A DNA stretch of 64,000 nucleotides from Evansella clarkii (GCF_002019695.1 NZ_KV917376.1:3916974-3980973); one strand, 5' to 3'; shown: positions 50,447 to 59,607, counted from the stretch's first letter. Made by a program: numbers and translations. Notes: generated by a model from the letters alone, not told the origin.

Positions 50447-51756
50447 GTTGTTTTCCTTTTAACGTAAACATTCCGGTCAACGGCATACTTAAAAGTAATA
50501 ACCGCTGATCCGTCCGCTTCCACATCTAAGTGGAAGTTTATTGTGCTGGAATCCATCTTCTCATATTCATGGCTTGACTCCACCATCTTCCAGCTCCGTT
50601 CATGTATTCTGTGTTCTATTTTTATCGGTGCTGCCGCATCCTTTTGGTTATGAATCTGATATTCATATTCTAAATACTCAATGCCCTCTTCTTCATAGCT
50701 GTCCTTTTCTAAGGAATCACATAATATATCAAATGCTTTACCTAAATTAAGAGAAATCGGCTGTTTTTTTGCTGTATGGGGAAGACTGTCTTCACCAACA
50801 AATTCAAGAAGAGCATCGGAGTCTTCCTGGTACACCTTCACTTTGCCTTTAGGAAGTGGAATTTCAAGATTATTTTCCTTGCTGTTTTCAATTTCCACTT
50901 TAATGTAAGGCTTCTCGGAATAGCGGTTCACTTCATAAAATTTGCGGTACGCTCCGTCTGCCACATTCAAAAAATTGATTTGCTTTTCCTGTTCGTCTTT
51001 AATCGTTACTGGCCTGTTTAATGTATACATATGGTGATCCGCAAAGCTCTTTTCTTCAAAACTCGGCTCGCTTTCACTGTAGACTATCCCTTCCTTATAA
51101 TGGTAGTCCGGTTCAAGAAGCTTTATTTCTTCCACTCGGTTTACCTCTCCGGCAATCAGTTTCAGCTCCGCATTTTCAAAAGCCGCACCTGACTGATTGT
51201 TAATTGCTACCCACCCTGTCAGCTGAAAATCGCTCTCCTGCAGGTTTAATACGTAATTGGCATCCCAGGAAATACCTTTGGTAAGGTACGATACGTTAAT
51301 CTGCTGATCAAGGGAAGACTTAGGAACCTTCCATAACAAGGCCGGCTTAGCGATCAGCCCTTCAGGCAGCGATGGAAGCACCAGCTCCCCTTCCGGATTA
51401 ATGACGATTTCCTTCGTGTCCGTCCGCTCTCCGATAATTCCGTCACTGACACTCAACAGCCTGATTGACAGCTTTTCCTTTGTTTTTTTGTCAAAAACAT
51501 AAATGGTTTTATCTAAATATTTTTCAAGTAATTTCGCTTTACTGACGAGATCATAATCATAATTTAATTCAAGCACAGGTACACCAGCCACGATAATAGA
51601 ATCAGTTTCAATTTTTTTCGCAACATCTAAGTATTGGATCTCTTCACAAGCTTCCTGGCTAACCAGCAGCCGCTCCTCTTTCACCAGACCGAAGTCATCA
51701 TTATAAATCGTGATGCTAAGCTTATTATTATGCTCGTTTGTAGATTTATATCGCAT
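50443..51756 (-). CDS. DUF4139 domain protein
   Basis: The 437-residue protein resembles DUF4139/mucoidy-inhibitor-like proteins: a first domain of about 150 residues, then VSYLTKGISWDANYVLNL, GWVAINNQSGAAFENAELKLIAG and a C-terminal EIPLPKGKVKVYQED domain. No signal peptide is visible, so it is cytosolic as read. A GGGGGAGAGG site supports the ATG. It is coupled to a DUF5412 gene. Function unknown. Confidence 0.8.
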   Translation of the reverse strand: MRYKSTNEHNNKLSITIYNDDFGLVKEERLLVSQEACEEIQYLDVAKKIETDSIIVAGVPVLELNYDYDLVSKAKLLEKYLDKTIYVFDKKTKEKLSIRLLSVSDGIIGERTDTKEIVINPEGELVLPSLPEGLIAKPALLWKVPKSSLDQQINVSYLTKGISWDANYVLNLQESDFQLTGWVAINNQSGAAFENAELKLIAGEVNRVEEIKLLEPDYHYKEGIVYSESEPSFEEKSFADHHMYTLNRPVTIKDEQEKQINFLNVADGAYRKFYEVNRYSEKPYIKVEIENSKENNLEIPLPKGKVKVYQEDSDALLEFVGEDSLPHTAKKQPISLNLGKAFDILCDSLEKDSYEEEGIEYLEYEYQIHNQKDAAAPIKIEHRIHERSWKMVESSHEYEKMDSSTINFHLDVEADGSAVITFKYAVDRNVYVKRKTT

Positions 51757-51782
51757 CTGCCTCTCCCCCTTTTTGGGACACA

Positions 51783-51801
51783 GGGACAGGTCCCCTGTCC
51801 C
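51783..51801. repeat. GGGACAGG/CCTGTCCC hairpin
   Basis: An 8-bp perfect stem with a TCC loop, with an extra GGGACA at 51775. It lies between the NERD gene end and the DUF4139 start and lacks a T run on the expected side. It is related to the stem at 45676-45700. Confidence 0.6.
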
Positions 51802-51881
51802 AGTAATGAAAAGTTTCCGTCCCTGTTTATCCTGTCAGACTCATAATTTCGGTATGCTTCCTGCAATCAATCACTAATCAA

Positions 51882-52913
51882 TTAATACTTCCTCACAATT
51901 TCCAGAATCCCTGCCCCGTATTTTTCTGCTTTTGTTTTGCCAAGGCCTTTAATCTTCAGGAGCTCTTTTTTATTAGATGGCATCTTTTCAATAATATCGT
52001 CCAGAGTGGAATTATTGAAAATATAGTAAGCAGCAACGTTTTCTTTCTTCGCATGGTCAAGCCGGTATGCTTTTAGCTCTTCATATAGTTCTTTCATATT
52101 TTTTCCCGTTATAGGTTTTTCTGTTTCAACCTCTGGTACTGCTTCGACGGCAGCTGCAGTCTCCCCGTTCAAGTAACGAGACTTATCAAAATTAACTAGT
52201 TTATGATTTTTCATAATGAATTTTGATATATCTTTTATCCGATTATCTACCGCGTATGTCTTCTTCTTGCGTTCCTTCAAATCTTGTTTTATGTAATTTA
52301 ACAGTTGGTCAGATCTGATAATTTTCCTGCTGATTTCTGCGGGAGCCTTCTTTTTGTCGAGGATCGTTTTCGGGTTGGCTAAAACTACGATGTTTTCCAC
52401 CGGCATGGTTTTTATCAAGCCGTTTTCTTTAAGGAGGTTCTCAAGAAGCCTTGCATGACGTTCACTTTGTGTAACAGGACTGTACATGCCTTCTTTTTTA
52501 TATACTCTGCCGCTTTTGTTTTTCAGTTTCCGAATGAATTCTCCGCTTTCGGTAACTTCAATATCTCCATAGAGCTTCTTTGTTTCAATGACATAAATAA
52601 TACTATGGCTTATGACGATAAAGTCAAACTGAGCAGCATTATCCCCGCTCTCCAGCCTTACGTCATGAAGGCATAGCAGCGGCAGCATAGAATTATTCAG
52701 TTCAAAATATACGTTCGATTCACCAATGTGTCCGATCCGGAAAAGATTCAGATGAGTTTCTGCCAGAACTCTGTTTATGTTCGGATCAGTTTCCTTCAAT
52801 AAGCTTTCCAACTGTTTAATATGCGCCGGACGGTCTGTGAACGGCTTTGTAAAAACAGGAGAAGTAATTTCCCTTTTATCACTCATCACCTGGAAGAAAT
52901 CTTTCATCTTCAT
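51882..52913 (-). CDS. NERD-domain protein with C-terminal HRDC domain
   Basis: ATG 52913 has AAGGAG; the frame opens earlier. The 343-residue protein has an N-terminal NERD (nuclease-related) domain: LNLFRIGHIGESNVYFELN, DFIVISHSIIYVIETKKLYG (the D...E-x-K nuclease-like core) and a C-terminal HRDC domain (LKAYRLDHAKKENVAAYYIF to LLKIKGLGKTKAEKYG). Such fusions are known in Bacillus and are thought to process or bind DNA. No helicase is nearby. Confidence 0.85.
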   Translation of the reverse strand: MKMKDFFQVMSDKREITSPVFTKPFTDRPAHIKQLESLLKETDPNINRVLAETHLNLFRIGHIGESNVYFELNNSMLPLLCLHDVRLESGDNAAQFDFIVISHSIIYVIETKKLYGDIEVTESGEFIRKLKNKSGRVYKKEGMYSPVTQSERHARLLENLLKENGLIKTMPVENIVVLANPKTILDKKKAPAEISRKIIRSDQLLNYIKQDLKERKKKTYAVDNRIKDISKFIMKNHKLVNFDKSRYLNGETAAAVEAVPEVETEKPITGKNMKELYEELKAYRLDHAKKENVAAYYIFNNSTLDDIIEKMPSNKKELLKIKGLGKTKAEKYGAGILEIVRKY

Positions 52914-53003
52914 ATTTATATTCTCCTTAATATTTATTAGCAAGATCATCTCTCTTCCTTAATTATACAGAAAGTTGGTAATAATTTCATATTTTCCTGA
53001 CAT

Positions 53004-53021
53004 TTATTCGACAGGTGCCAG
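53004..53021. repeat. left half of hairpin repeat interrupted by IS3
   Basis: TTATTCGACAGGTGC followed by the target duplication CAG. It is complementary (14 of 15 bp) to the right half at 54359-54373. Confidence 0.85.
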
Positions 53022-53060
53022 TGGTCAAGCCCCTGGTAAATAGACAATAAACAAATTCGA

Positions 53061-53096
53061 CAATTTAGGTTCTAATATTCGTTAGAACCTAAATTG
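53061..53096. terminator. hairpin at the end of IS3 orfB
   Basis: A perfect 15-bp stem (53061-53075 with 53082-53096) with a 6-nt loop spans the OrfB stop codon. It likely ends transposase transcription, or blocks readthrough from outside. Confidence 0.7.
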
Positions 53097-53910
53097 CATG
53101 TAGATATCTTTTATGGTATTCCTTTGGGGATGCATACCCCATCTTTTTCTGTATACGTTCTTCATTGTAGAAGCGGATATATTTTTTAAAGTCCAATTGT
53201 ACTTGCACTAAATTAGTAGTCGGATAAAAATGAGGAAACTCTGTTTTTAGTTGTGAAAAGAAACTTTCTATAACCGCGTTATCCCAGCAGTTTGCTTTGC
53301 GAGACATGCTAGGTATAAACTTCAGTCTTTTGCTTAACATATGGTAATTGGCAGAACGATAGACGCTGCCTTGATCACTATGGAGGAGCACATTCTCTAA
53401 TGTAGATAGCTTTCTTTTCATTTTCGCGGCTATAATGGTTTCTTCAATAAGCTGTTGATTTGGGCTGAACCCACACTTAAAAGCAATAATTTCACGGTTA
53501 AAAAGATCCATGATCGTGGAAATATAGAGTTTCACGGAGTCTATTTCAACCTCCGTCATGTCTGTAACCCATTTTTGGTTAGGGTGACTCGCCTCGAAGT
53601 TTCTATCTAATAAATTGCTGTATACAAAGCCGGTGGCTTGTTTCTTTGTTAGGTGTGTTGCCTTTTTCTGACGTACTTTGGCTTTTAAGTTAGATTCTCT
53701 CATTAAACGTGCTACTTTCTTATGATTAATAATAACGTTTTTTGCTTTTAAAACCTGTGCAATTCGTTTAGCGCCGTATGTTCCTCCATACTTTTTATAA
53801 ACCCGCTTAATTTGTTGTAGTTCTTTTTTCTGTTTTTTGGTCGTTTGTTTTTTTGGACGCTTCAAATAAGCGTAATAACCACTTGTGGAAACGCCTAATA
53901 CCTTACACAA
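53089..53910 (-). CDS. IS3-family transposase OrfB (DDE integrase domain)
   Basis: From the first ATG this is 273 residues with an HTH_21-like region and the rve/DDE core: WVTDMTEVEI (first Asp, about 117), LLHSDQGSVYRS (second Asp, about 178) and NAVIESFFSQLKTE (Glu, about 214). The frame is open upstream to the slippery heptamer, where VPGLSQEERISKKYEAIS continues it, so the normal product is an OrfA-OrfB fusion made by -1 frameshifting. All catalytic residues are present. Confidence 0.95.
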   Translation of the reverse strand: MCKVLGVSTSGYYAYLKRPKKQTTKKQKKELQQIKRVYKKYGGTYGAKRIAQVLKAKNVIINHKKVARLMRESNLKAKVRQKKATHLTKKQATGFVYSNLLDRNFEASHPNQKWVTDMTEVEIDSVKLYISTIMDLFNREIIAFKCGFSPNQQLIEETIIAAKMKRKLSTLENVLLHSDQGSVYRSANYHMLSKRLKFIPSMSRKANCWDNAVIESFFSQLKTEFPHFYPTTNLVQVQLDFKKYIRFYNEERIQKKMGYASPKEYHKRYLHAI

Positions 53911-53963
53911 AATAACAACAGGGTAATCCTTTCTCAGATAAGAAATTGCCTCGTATTTTTTAC

Positions 53964-54278
53964 TTATTCGTTCTTCTTGAGAAAGGCCTGGAACTTTTTT
54001 AGGATTTCATTCTCCTTTTCTTTTTCTTTGAGTTGTTTTTCTAGTTCTTTAATTCTTTTTTCAGCTTCAACCTGAGATGGCGAAGCTTTTATAGAAGTAG
54101 TAGAACGAGGGTTAATTAGTCCTTGTTCTCCTTTAAGCTTATAGGTATTTATCCACCTATAGATCGTATCACGGTGTAACCCAAGCTCACTTGCGATTAC
54201 TGAAACTTGATCCCCTTCTTCCAATACACGACGTACAGCTGCCAATTTAGTTTCGACACTTACATGTGTTTTTCCCAT
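53964..54278 (-). CDS. IS3-family transposase OrfA (helix-turn-helix)
   Basis: The 104-residue protein has the HTH (VSVETKLAAVRRVLEEGDQV, then LGLHRDTIYRWINTYK) and a leucine-zipper coiled coil (EAEKRIKELEKQLKEKEKEN). OrfA binds the inverted repeats. The A AAA AAG heptamer lies in the zero frame within the codons for ILKK near its end (53994-54000). Stop TAA follows shortly. Confidence 0.93.
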   Translation of the reverse strand: MGKTHVSVETKLAAVRRVLEEGDQVSVIASELGLHRDTIYRWINTYKLKGEQGLINPRSTTSIKASPSQVEAEKRIKELEKQLKEKEKENEILKKFQAFLKKNE

Positions 54279-54355
54279 AAAAAATAGCCCCCTTAAAAAC
54301 TAGATATGTCGTACGTTTATCATACCTTACCTGTCCATTATAAGGGGGCTTTTCA

Positions 54356-54373
54356 CAGGCACTTGTCGAATAA
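54356..54373. repeat. right half of hairpin repeat interrupted by IS3
   Basis: Target duplication CAG followed by GCACTTGTCGAATAA, complement of the left half at 53004. Confidence 0.85.
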
Positions 54374-54511
54374 TCTTGATCAACTATATTAATTTGTTAT
54401 TAGAGAATTATCTGGGAGAATTTTTCCGGAGTCTTAAAGAGCATTGGAAGAAATATATAGACATGTACGAAAACAATAGATGAGGATACTTAAAGTTTTG
54501 ATTCTTGAATA

Positions 54512-54712
54512 TCAAAAATTGATAATGATCATCACCATTAAAATGAAAATTACAATTCCAGCCAGTGATCCATAAATCAGTTCCTTGAACACTTTGTCAG
54601 CATTTTTATTTTTTGCTTCATCGTTTTCAAAAAACAAACTTATTATACCCGCGGCAGTATCAAAGATTTTCCTTTCCTTTTTAGCTCCAGATTCATTTTT
54701 ATCTTTTCCCAC
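54512..54712 (-). CDS. small membrane protein (66 aa)
   Basis: The protein has a hydrophilic, Lys/Glu/Asn-rich N-terminal half (GKDKNESGAKKERK) and a single C-terminal hydrophobic helix (about 46-66, IYGSLAGIVIFILMVMI). The likely start is GTG 54712 after AAGGAG. Tail-anchored topology is inferred. No family is recognised. Confidence 0.6.
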   Translation of the reverse strand: MGKDKNESGAKKERKIFDTAAGIISLFFENDEAKNKNADKVFKELIYGSLAGIVIFILMVMIIINF

Positions 54713-54940
54713 ACATATTTATCTCCTTTTAAGCAATTTAATAGCGAAATATAAAATAAAACAGTAGTTTCATTACCTGAGCAAGAATAACCACCTTCTT
54801 ACCTAATATTAGCATAACTCCCAACTCCTGTTTTGCCGTATTTCCTAAATTCGAACAACCAAGTCCACTTACTTCTTATATTTCCTGATTGTCATTCCTT
54901 CCCCTTGCCCTTTCAAGTTATGTTCATACCTTTTGACCCA

Positions 54941-54965
54941 GTTTTATAGATATGTGTATGGGAAT
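54941..54965 (+). promoter_or_regulatory. sigma-B-type promoter
   Basis: GTTTTA (54941-54946) and GGGAAT (54960-54965) with a 13-bp spacer fit the sigma-B -35/-10 consensus. It lies about 50 bp upstream of the YflT/YsnF-like gene, whose homologues belong to the general stress regulon. Confidence 0.65.
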
Positions 54966-55014
54966 AAGAACGGTGTAACAACAGGAATCACACAAAACTG
55001 AGGAGGCTGGTAAA

Positions 55015-56037
55015 CTGGATAAAAATGTTATTGGTGTATATGAATCTGAACAGGAAGTAGTACAGGCAGTTGAAAGCCTTAAGATGGAAGGCTACACCCC
55101 AGAAGATATATCGCTTGTTGCAAACAGCGAAAATGCTTCCTGGCTGCAAAGCAGAACAGATGCCAGTATAGAATCTTCTGGTTCGGCTGGCAGCGGTGAC
55201 GACAAATCCTTCTGGGAAAAAGCTAAGGACGTTTTTCTGGATAACGATACTAATAACAATTCTAATGGCTATTTTGACCGGTTAACTAATTTAGGCCTTT
55301 CAGAAAGTGAAGCACATGAGTATGATGCAGACGTGCGCAGCGGTAAAATTGTTGTACTGGCACCTGAAAATGGGACAGGCTTAGGCACCCAGGGCGGGAC
55401 TCGCCAAACAGACTATGGCAACAACTTGTCGGCCAGCGACCCTGTAAGAAAAGAAGACACAACCAATGACACTAACTCTCTTACAGGAGCAACAAAGCCG
55501 AATCAAAGAAATTCTTTCGAAAATGGCTTAGGCAGCAGAACAAATGAAACTGAAGATGAAAAGAAATTTCGTCTACGCGAAGAAAGACTCGATGTGGACA
55601 AGGAAAACGTAAAAACCGGTGAAGTAGAAGTAAAGAAGGAAGTTCACGAAGAAACACAAAGAATAGATGTCCCGGTGACCCACGAAGAGGTTTATGTGGA
55701 GAAAAAGCCGGTTGACGGGAAGTCTGCTAATGTGGACGCCGATGGTAGAATTGAAGATGAAACAATCCGTGTACCAATTAAAGAAGAGAAAGTGGAAGTA
55801 AGGAAAAAGCCAGTGGTTACAGATGAAGTTGAGGTAGGCAAAAGAAAGGTTGAGGAAACCGAACAGGTTACAGACAATGTGAAGAAAGAAGAACTCCACG
55901 TTGACCGTGAAGGTGAAAAGGAGAACAGCAACGAATTTACTAAGGGCAGAAATTCTGCCGGCCTGTTTAATGCTAAAAACAGAGACAGGGAATCTGATAA
56001 TCTGTTTGATGACGAAAGCAGAGACAGCAGGTTTTAA
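55015..56037 (+). CDS. general stress protein (YflT domain plus DUF2382/YsnF domain), apparent CTG start
   Basis: The frame is continuous from a CTG at 55015, eight bases after GAGGAGG; the first in-frame ATG, at 55084, would cut the YflT/GSP17M domain (NVIGVYESEQEVVQAVESL). The 340-residue product has that N-terminal domain, a disordered Asn/Thr/Gly-rich linker and a C-terminal DUF2382 repeat domain (RLREERLDVDKENVKTGEVE, VPVTHEEVYVEKKP, RVPIKEEKVEVRKKP). It is probably a soluble stress protein under sigma-B. Strong acidic/basic repeats are typical. A hairpin terminator follows. Confidence 0.85.
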   Translation: MDKNVIGVYESEQEVVQAVESLKMEGYTPEDISLVANSENASWLQSRTDASIESSGSAGSGDDKSFWEKAKDVFLDNDTNNNSNGYFDRLTNLGLSESEAHEYDADVRSGKIVVLAPENGTGLGTQGGTRQTDYGNNLSASDPVRKEDTTNDTNSLTGATKPNQRNSFENGLGSRTNETEDEKKFRLREERLDVDKENVKTGEVEVKKEVHEETQRIDVPVTHEEVYVEKKPVDGKSANVDADGRIEDETIRVPIKEEKVEVRKKPVVTDEVEVGKRKVEETEQVTDNVKKEELHVDREGEKENSNEFTKGRNSAGLFNAKNRDRESDNLFDDESRDSRF

Positions 56038-56043
56038 TAGATT

Positions 56044-56070
56044 AAAGCCGGGCAAAATGCCCGGCTTTTC
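56044..56070 (+). terminator. terminator
   Basis: An 11-bp perfect stem AAAGCCGGGCA/TGCCCGGCTTT with a 3-nt loop, T tract after, 7 bp from the stress-protein stop. Confidence 0.9.
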
Positions 56071-56145
56071 TGCTGCAGAAAGTTTTAATCTATGGGACCA
56101 ATCTGCTGGTGACTGCCACAAATTCCTTTCACCCCAACGTTACCA

Positions 56146-57588
56146 TTAATCCCGTTCTTTCATAATTCCTGTTTCCACATAACTAACTTCCCCTGTATGG
56201 GCATTGATTTTTTCAATATGTCCTCCCGTTTTAGGAAAGTCAACAATATAAGAGAGTGTGTAGATGTTCGGATTATCAAAATACTTTATACTGCGTGCTA
56301 ATTTCAACTCTATCTCGTTAAAAAATCTGGCTTCTGCTTCTTTCAGAGGTATGACAGGTGCAGTGCTCAGTTTTTCTAATTCGGCAGTCTGTGCAGCAGT
56401 TAATCGTGTTATCAAGCATTCCCTTATGATTCCTGTAAACAGCCCAACATGAACGAGAGCGTTCCTTGAGTCGATTCGGAAACCTTTATATTCCCTGCTA
56501 AAAGCAAACATTTGCATAGGTTCGGTATCCAAAAACAACATTTCTTCATCTGATTCCTCTTCAAATTCCTTTTTACCTTGGCCTTCGCCAAAAAAATGCT
56601 CATTGTCAATCGCTATAACTGGTTCAAAAATTACGTATTTATCATGTATATTCCCTTCTGTTATCTCCAGAAATTCCAGTGCCTTTTGCTTAAGCTCCTC
56701 CATTTTAAATGGCAGAGCTTCTTCATCATATTTATATGGAACATTTGAAAAACTAAAGTATTCTGATTCCGTAGAGGAAATGGATATCAGCGGCTCTGCT
56801 TCCTCTTCTTCCCGATCAGCTGGATCTTCCCAAATAACCGAGCCGCCCTCCCCTGCCTTTTTCACCAGGTTTTCGATCACGCCCAGCATATTTTCTACTC
56901 TGCCAGTTGGGGTTACACGAGGAATTTTCTCTGCAGAAGTTTCATCCTCCCCTATAAATCCCGTTAAAGTCTCTATTTTTCCATCAACACCAACACCCAT
57001 TACGTCTTCGTTAGAACAATAAACTAGCTCTGCCACAGGATCGGTATCCTCTTCATCGATAATTGGTATATGCAGTGCAAGCTGTACGTATCCAGACTCC
57101 CTTAATTTATGTTTTGCTTCCTCGCTCGTTATCTCAATTTCGGGGTATTCCAGTTCAAAGTCCTTCTGTCCTATATTGGCCGAAGTTAGTATTCCCTCTC
57201 TTGAAAAAGACAGTGTGCAACCTGTGTGAGGAAGTGGCAGACCGAGCTTTGGATCACTCTCCTCATACGTAACCATATAATTGTTTTCGCTCCACTCATT
57301 TAACATAGAGAATTGCACGTCCTGCTCAATAAATGAATCCACGAACAACTTTGCACTCTTTAATATTTTATTAACATTTGGAGGGGTGTCCAGCCTTACT
57401 TGCTGTACTTTATCTTCTTCAGGATCCATTTTATCGTAGCCTGAAAAACTCCCGTTATGGAAATGGACATAACCATAGACTTCTCCCGAAATTACATCGA
57501 CAATTTCATTTGTGTATTCATCTTCAACTATCTTAATAACAGGACTTCCATTGATAAATGGCTGCAGCTTCTTTGCTAATTCTTTCAT
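56146..57588 (-). CDS. YcdB/YcdC-like (DUF4901) protein
   Basis: The 480-residue protein shows repeated PepSY-like/YcdB elements: ELVYCSNEDVMGVGVDGKIE and YIVDFPKTGGHIEKINAHTGEV at the C-terminus, with an acidic central linker (EDPADREEEEAEPL). No signal or anchor is visible, unlike B. subtilis YcdB, so it is cytosolic as read. A GAGGCTGG site supports the ATG. Function unknown. Confidence 0.7.
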   Translation of the reverse strand: MKELAKKLQPFINGSPVIKIVEDEYTNEIVDVISGEVYGYVHFHNGSFSGYDKMDPEEDKVQQVRLDTPPNVNKILKSAKLFVDSFIEQDVQFSMLNEWSENNYMVTYEESDPKLGLPLPHTGCTLSFSREGILTSANIGQKDFELEYPEIEITSEEAKHKLRESGYVQLALHIPIIDEEDTDPVAELVYCSNEDVMGVGVDGKIETLTGFIGEDETSAEKIPRVTPTGRVENMLGVIENLVKKAGEGGSVIWEDPADREEEEAEPLISISSTESEYFSFSNVPYKYDEEALPFKMEELKQKALEFLEITEGNIHDKYVIFEPVIAIDNEHFFGEGQGKKEFEEESDEEMLFLDTEPMQMFAFSREYKGFRIDSRNALVHVGLFTGIIRECLITRLTAAQTAELEKLSTAPVIPLKEAEARFFNEIELKLARSIKYFDNPNIYTLSYIVDFPKTGGHIEKINAHTGEVSYVETGIMKERD

Positions 57589-57649
57589 CGTCCAGCCTCG
57601 CTTCTTCAGGTAATTGGGGTACTGTCTGTACAGACGCGCATTGTATTTA

Positions 57650-57922
57650 TTAACTTTTGGAAAACAACATTTGCTTTTTATTCAGTAAAAATATAAACAA
57701 GCCGCTGATAACTGCTGCTGCAGTGAAACTTAAGAAAATATAAACTGGAGATATAACCATCCCGAAAGCTGTTTCGCTTTGAAGCATCGTTACATTCTCA
57801 TAGCTGGCCGCAATATCTGGCAGGTGGTTTCTCGTTTGTATGATTCCAAACAACAGGATCCCTCCAAGAAAAACGAAATGAAGAATAAGTGAACTAATGA
57901 TTGCCTGAAAAACTAATTTCAT
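57650..57922 (-). CDS. small membrane protein (90 aa)
   Basis: Two hydrophobic segments (about 5-27 and 56-82) are separated by a polar loop (TRNHLPDIAASYENVTML). GGGGGG supports the ATG. No family is recognised. Confidence 0.65.
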   Translation of the reverse strand: MKLVFQAIISSLILHFVFLGGILLFGIIQTRNHLPDIAASYENVTMLQSETAFGMVISPVYIFLSFTAAAVISGLFIFLLNKKQMLFSKS

Positions 57923-58140
57923 TCTTATCCCCCCAGCACCAGATACTCTTATTTCATTTTATATTTTAACATGATTTTCCAGTAAGTCGTTATAAATAAA
58001 ATACGAAGGAATTCAGCACATAAACAGACAGCTTAAAACCTTCCCCTCAATTGCCCGCTTGCTTGAAAACCCGTTATTCAGGGTAAAGAAATATATTAAT
58101 TTGAAAAATCATTGGTAAATGAAGAACGGAGAAACTCAAA

Positions 58141-59604
58141 ATGAAAAATCGGTTTACTTTTATTCTTGGCCTTTTAATTATTTTTGTTTATACAGGAACG
58201 ATTATTTTTCACCAGCTGAAGCCTCTGCCTGAAGGGTTTTCGTACGCTGGTGATTTCCATCCCCTTGCTGACGGGGAGATAGAATTCATTTACGATCTTA
58301 CCTATCATCTCGACGGAGAGGAACATTACGAGCATCATATTTATGAAAATATTGTGGAAGTAATAGAGGAAGCGGAGCATTTTTTAATCATCGATATGTT
58401 TATGTTCAATGAAATGTCGGACGAGGAACGTGATTTTCCGCCCACAAGTGCCCACCTTTCAGAAACAATTGCAAAAAAAATGGAAGCGCAGCCCGACCTT
58501 AAAGTCACTATCATTACCGATCATATTAATACAACTTACAGGTCACACGACGCACAGCATATAGATCCTCTCGAGGAGCTTGGTGCAGAGGTGATTTACA
58601 CAGACCTCACCAGTCTCCGGGATCCAACCCCGCTTTATTCCGGAGCATGGCGGATGTTTTTCCAGTGGTTCGGCCAGGAAGGAACAGGGTGGCTGCCGAA
58701 TCCGTTCGGCGAGAATTCACCGGATGTAACATTTCGCTCATACCTCAAGCTGGCGAACGTAAAAGCAAATCACCGGAAAGCGGTCATTAGTGAAAATGCC
58801 GGTCTCTATATGTCCTGGAATGCTCATGATGCGAGCAGCCTTCATTCTGATATCGCTGTTCGTGCAGAAGGAATGATTATAAAAGATATGGTTGAGGCGG
58901 AAAAAGCAGTTGCCGCTTTCTCAGGAAGCGACCTTTCCTCCTTTCCAACAGAAGCTGAATTAACAGAATTACTCGACTCACGTGAGGGGGTTCCATCTTC
59001 GGAAGAGGTCTCTATAGAAGCACAGGTTGTCACAGAAAGACAGATTGAATATGCGTTTATTGATGGTCTTGAAGAAGCTGAAGCCGGGGACATGGTCTGG
59101 ATCGGTATGTTTTATCTTTCTGACCGGGATATTATTGAAGCAATCAACAATGCTGCCAGCCGTGGTGTAGAGTTTCGCCTGATCCTGGATCCGAACAAGA
59201 ACGCTTTTGGCCAGGAAAAAATTGGTCTCCCAAATATACCAGTGGCTGAGGAATTGCTAACGAGGGAAGATGATAATATTCAGATACGCTGGTACAACAC
59301 GAATGAAGAACAATACCACACAAAGATGGCGTATATTATTCGAAACGATGAAAGCCAGGTCATTGCCGGTTCCACAAACTTCACTACCAGGAACCTGAAT
59401 AATTATAATCCGGAAAACAACCTGAATATCATTGCCGATCCAGACACTGAATTTATACAGAGTATCGACAGCTACTTCCACCGTCTATGGGAAAACGAAG
59501 ACGCTGATTTCACTGTTTCATATGAAGAATATGCTGATTCTCTCAGCACTGCCAGGTATGTTCTCTACGTTCTGCAAAAAATCTTCAGGGTGACGACATA
59601 TTAA
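58141..59604 (+). CDS. phospholipase-D-family protein (cardiolipin-synthase-like), modified HKD motifs
   Basis: The 487-residue protein has an N-terminal anchor helix (residues 5-23) and two PLD halves: NHRKAVISE with SWNAHD (about 218-240) and YHTKMAYII with AGSTNFTTRNL (about 395-420). Both keep the essential His and Lys, but the Asp at the usual position is Glu in the first and Ile in the second. Ser/Asn elements after each motif are conserved. It acts at or outside the membrane on phospholipids; substrate unknown. A perfect terminator follows. Confidence 0.82.
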   Translation: MKNRFTFILGLLIIFVYTGTIIFHQLKPLPEGFSYAGDFHPLADGEIEFIYDLTYHLDGEEHYEHHIYENIVEVIEEAEHFLIIDMFMFNEMSDEERDFPPTSAHLSETIAKKMEAQPDLKVTIITDHINTTYRSHDAQHIDPLEELGAEVIYTDLTSLRDPTPLYSGAWRMFFQWFGQEGTGWLPNPFGENSPDVTFRSYLKLANVKANHRKAVISENAGLYMSWNAHDASSLHSDIAVRAEGMIIKDMVEAEKAVAAFSGSDLSSFPTEAELTELLDSREGVPSSEEVSIEAQVVTERQIEYAFIDGLEEAEAGDMVWIGMFYLSDRDIIEAINNAASRGVEFRLILDPNKNAFGQEKIGLPNIPVAEELLTREDDNIQIRWYNTNEEQYHTKMAYIIRNDESQVIAGSTNFTTRNLNNYNPENNLNIIADPDTEFIQSIDSYFHRLWENEDADFTVSYEEYADSLSTARYVLYVLQKIFRVTTY

Positions 59605-59607
59605 ATG

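Larger units (their letters stand above)
53022..54355 (-). mobile_element. IS3-family insertion sequence, apparently intact
   Basis: The 1334-bp element has imperfect terminal inverted repeats (TGGTCAAGCCCC at the left, complement of the right end TGAAAAGCCCCC), overlapping OrfA/OrfB reading frames linked by a slippery A AAA AAG heptamer (53994-54000), and a 3-bp duplication CAG on both sides. All parts look functional. It is inserted precisely in the loop of a hairpin repeat, indicating target preference for such structures or for that sequence. Confidence 0.9.

Noticed and set aside
55573-56121. 182-residue minus-strand frame opposite the stress-protein gene
   Set aside because: Phe/Leu-rich product antisense to the DUF2382 repeats; no ribosome site.
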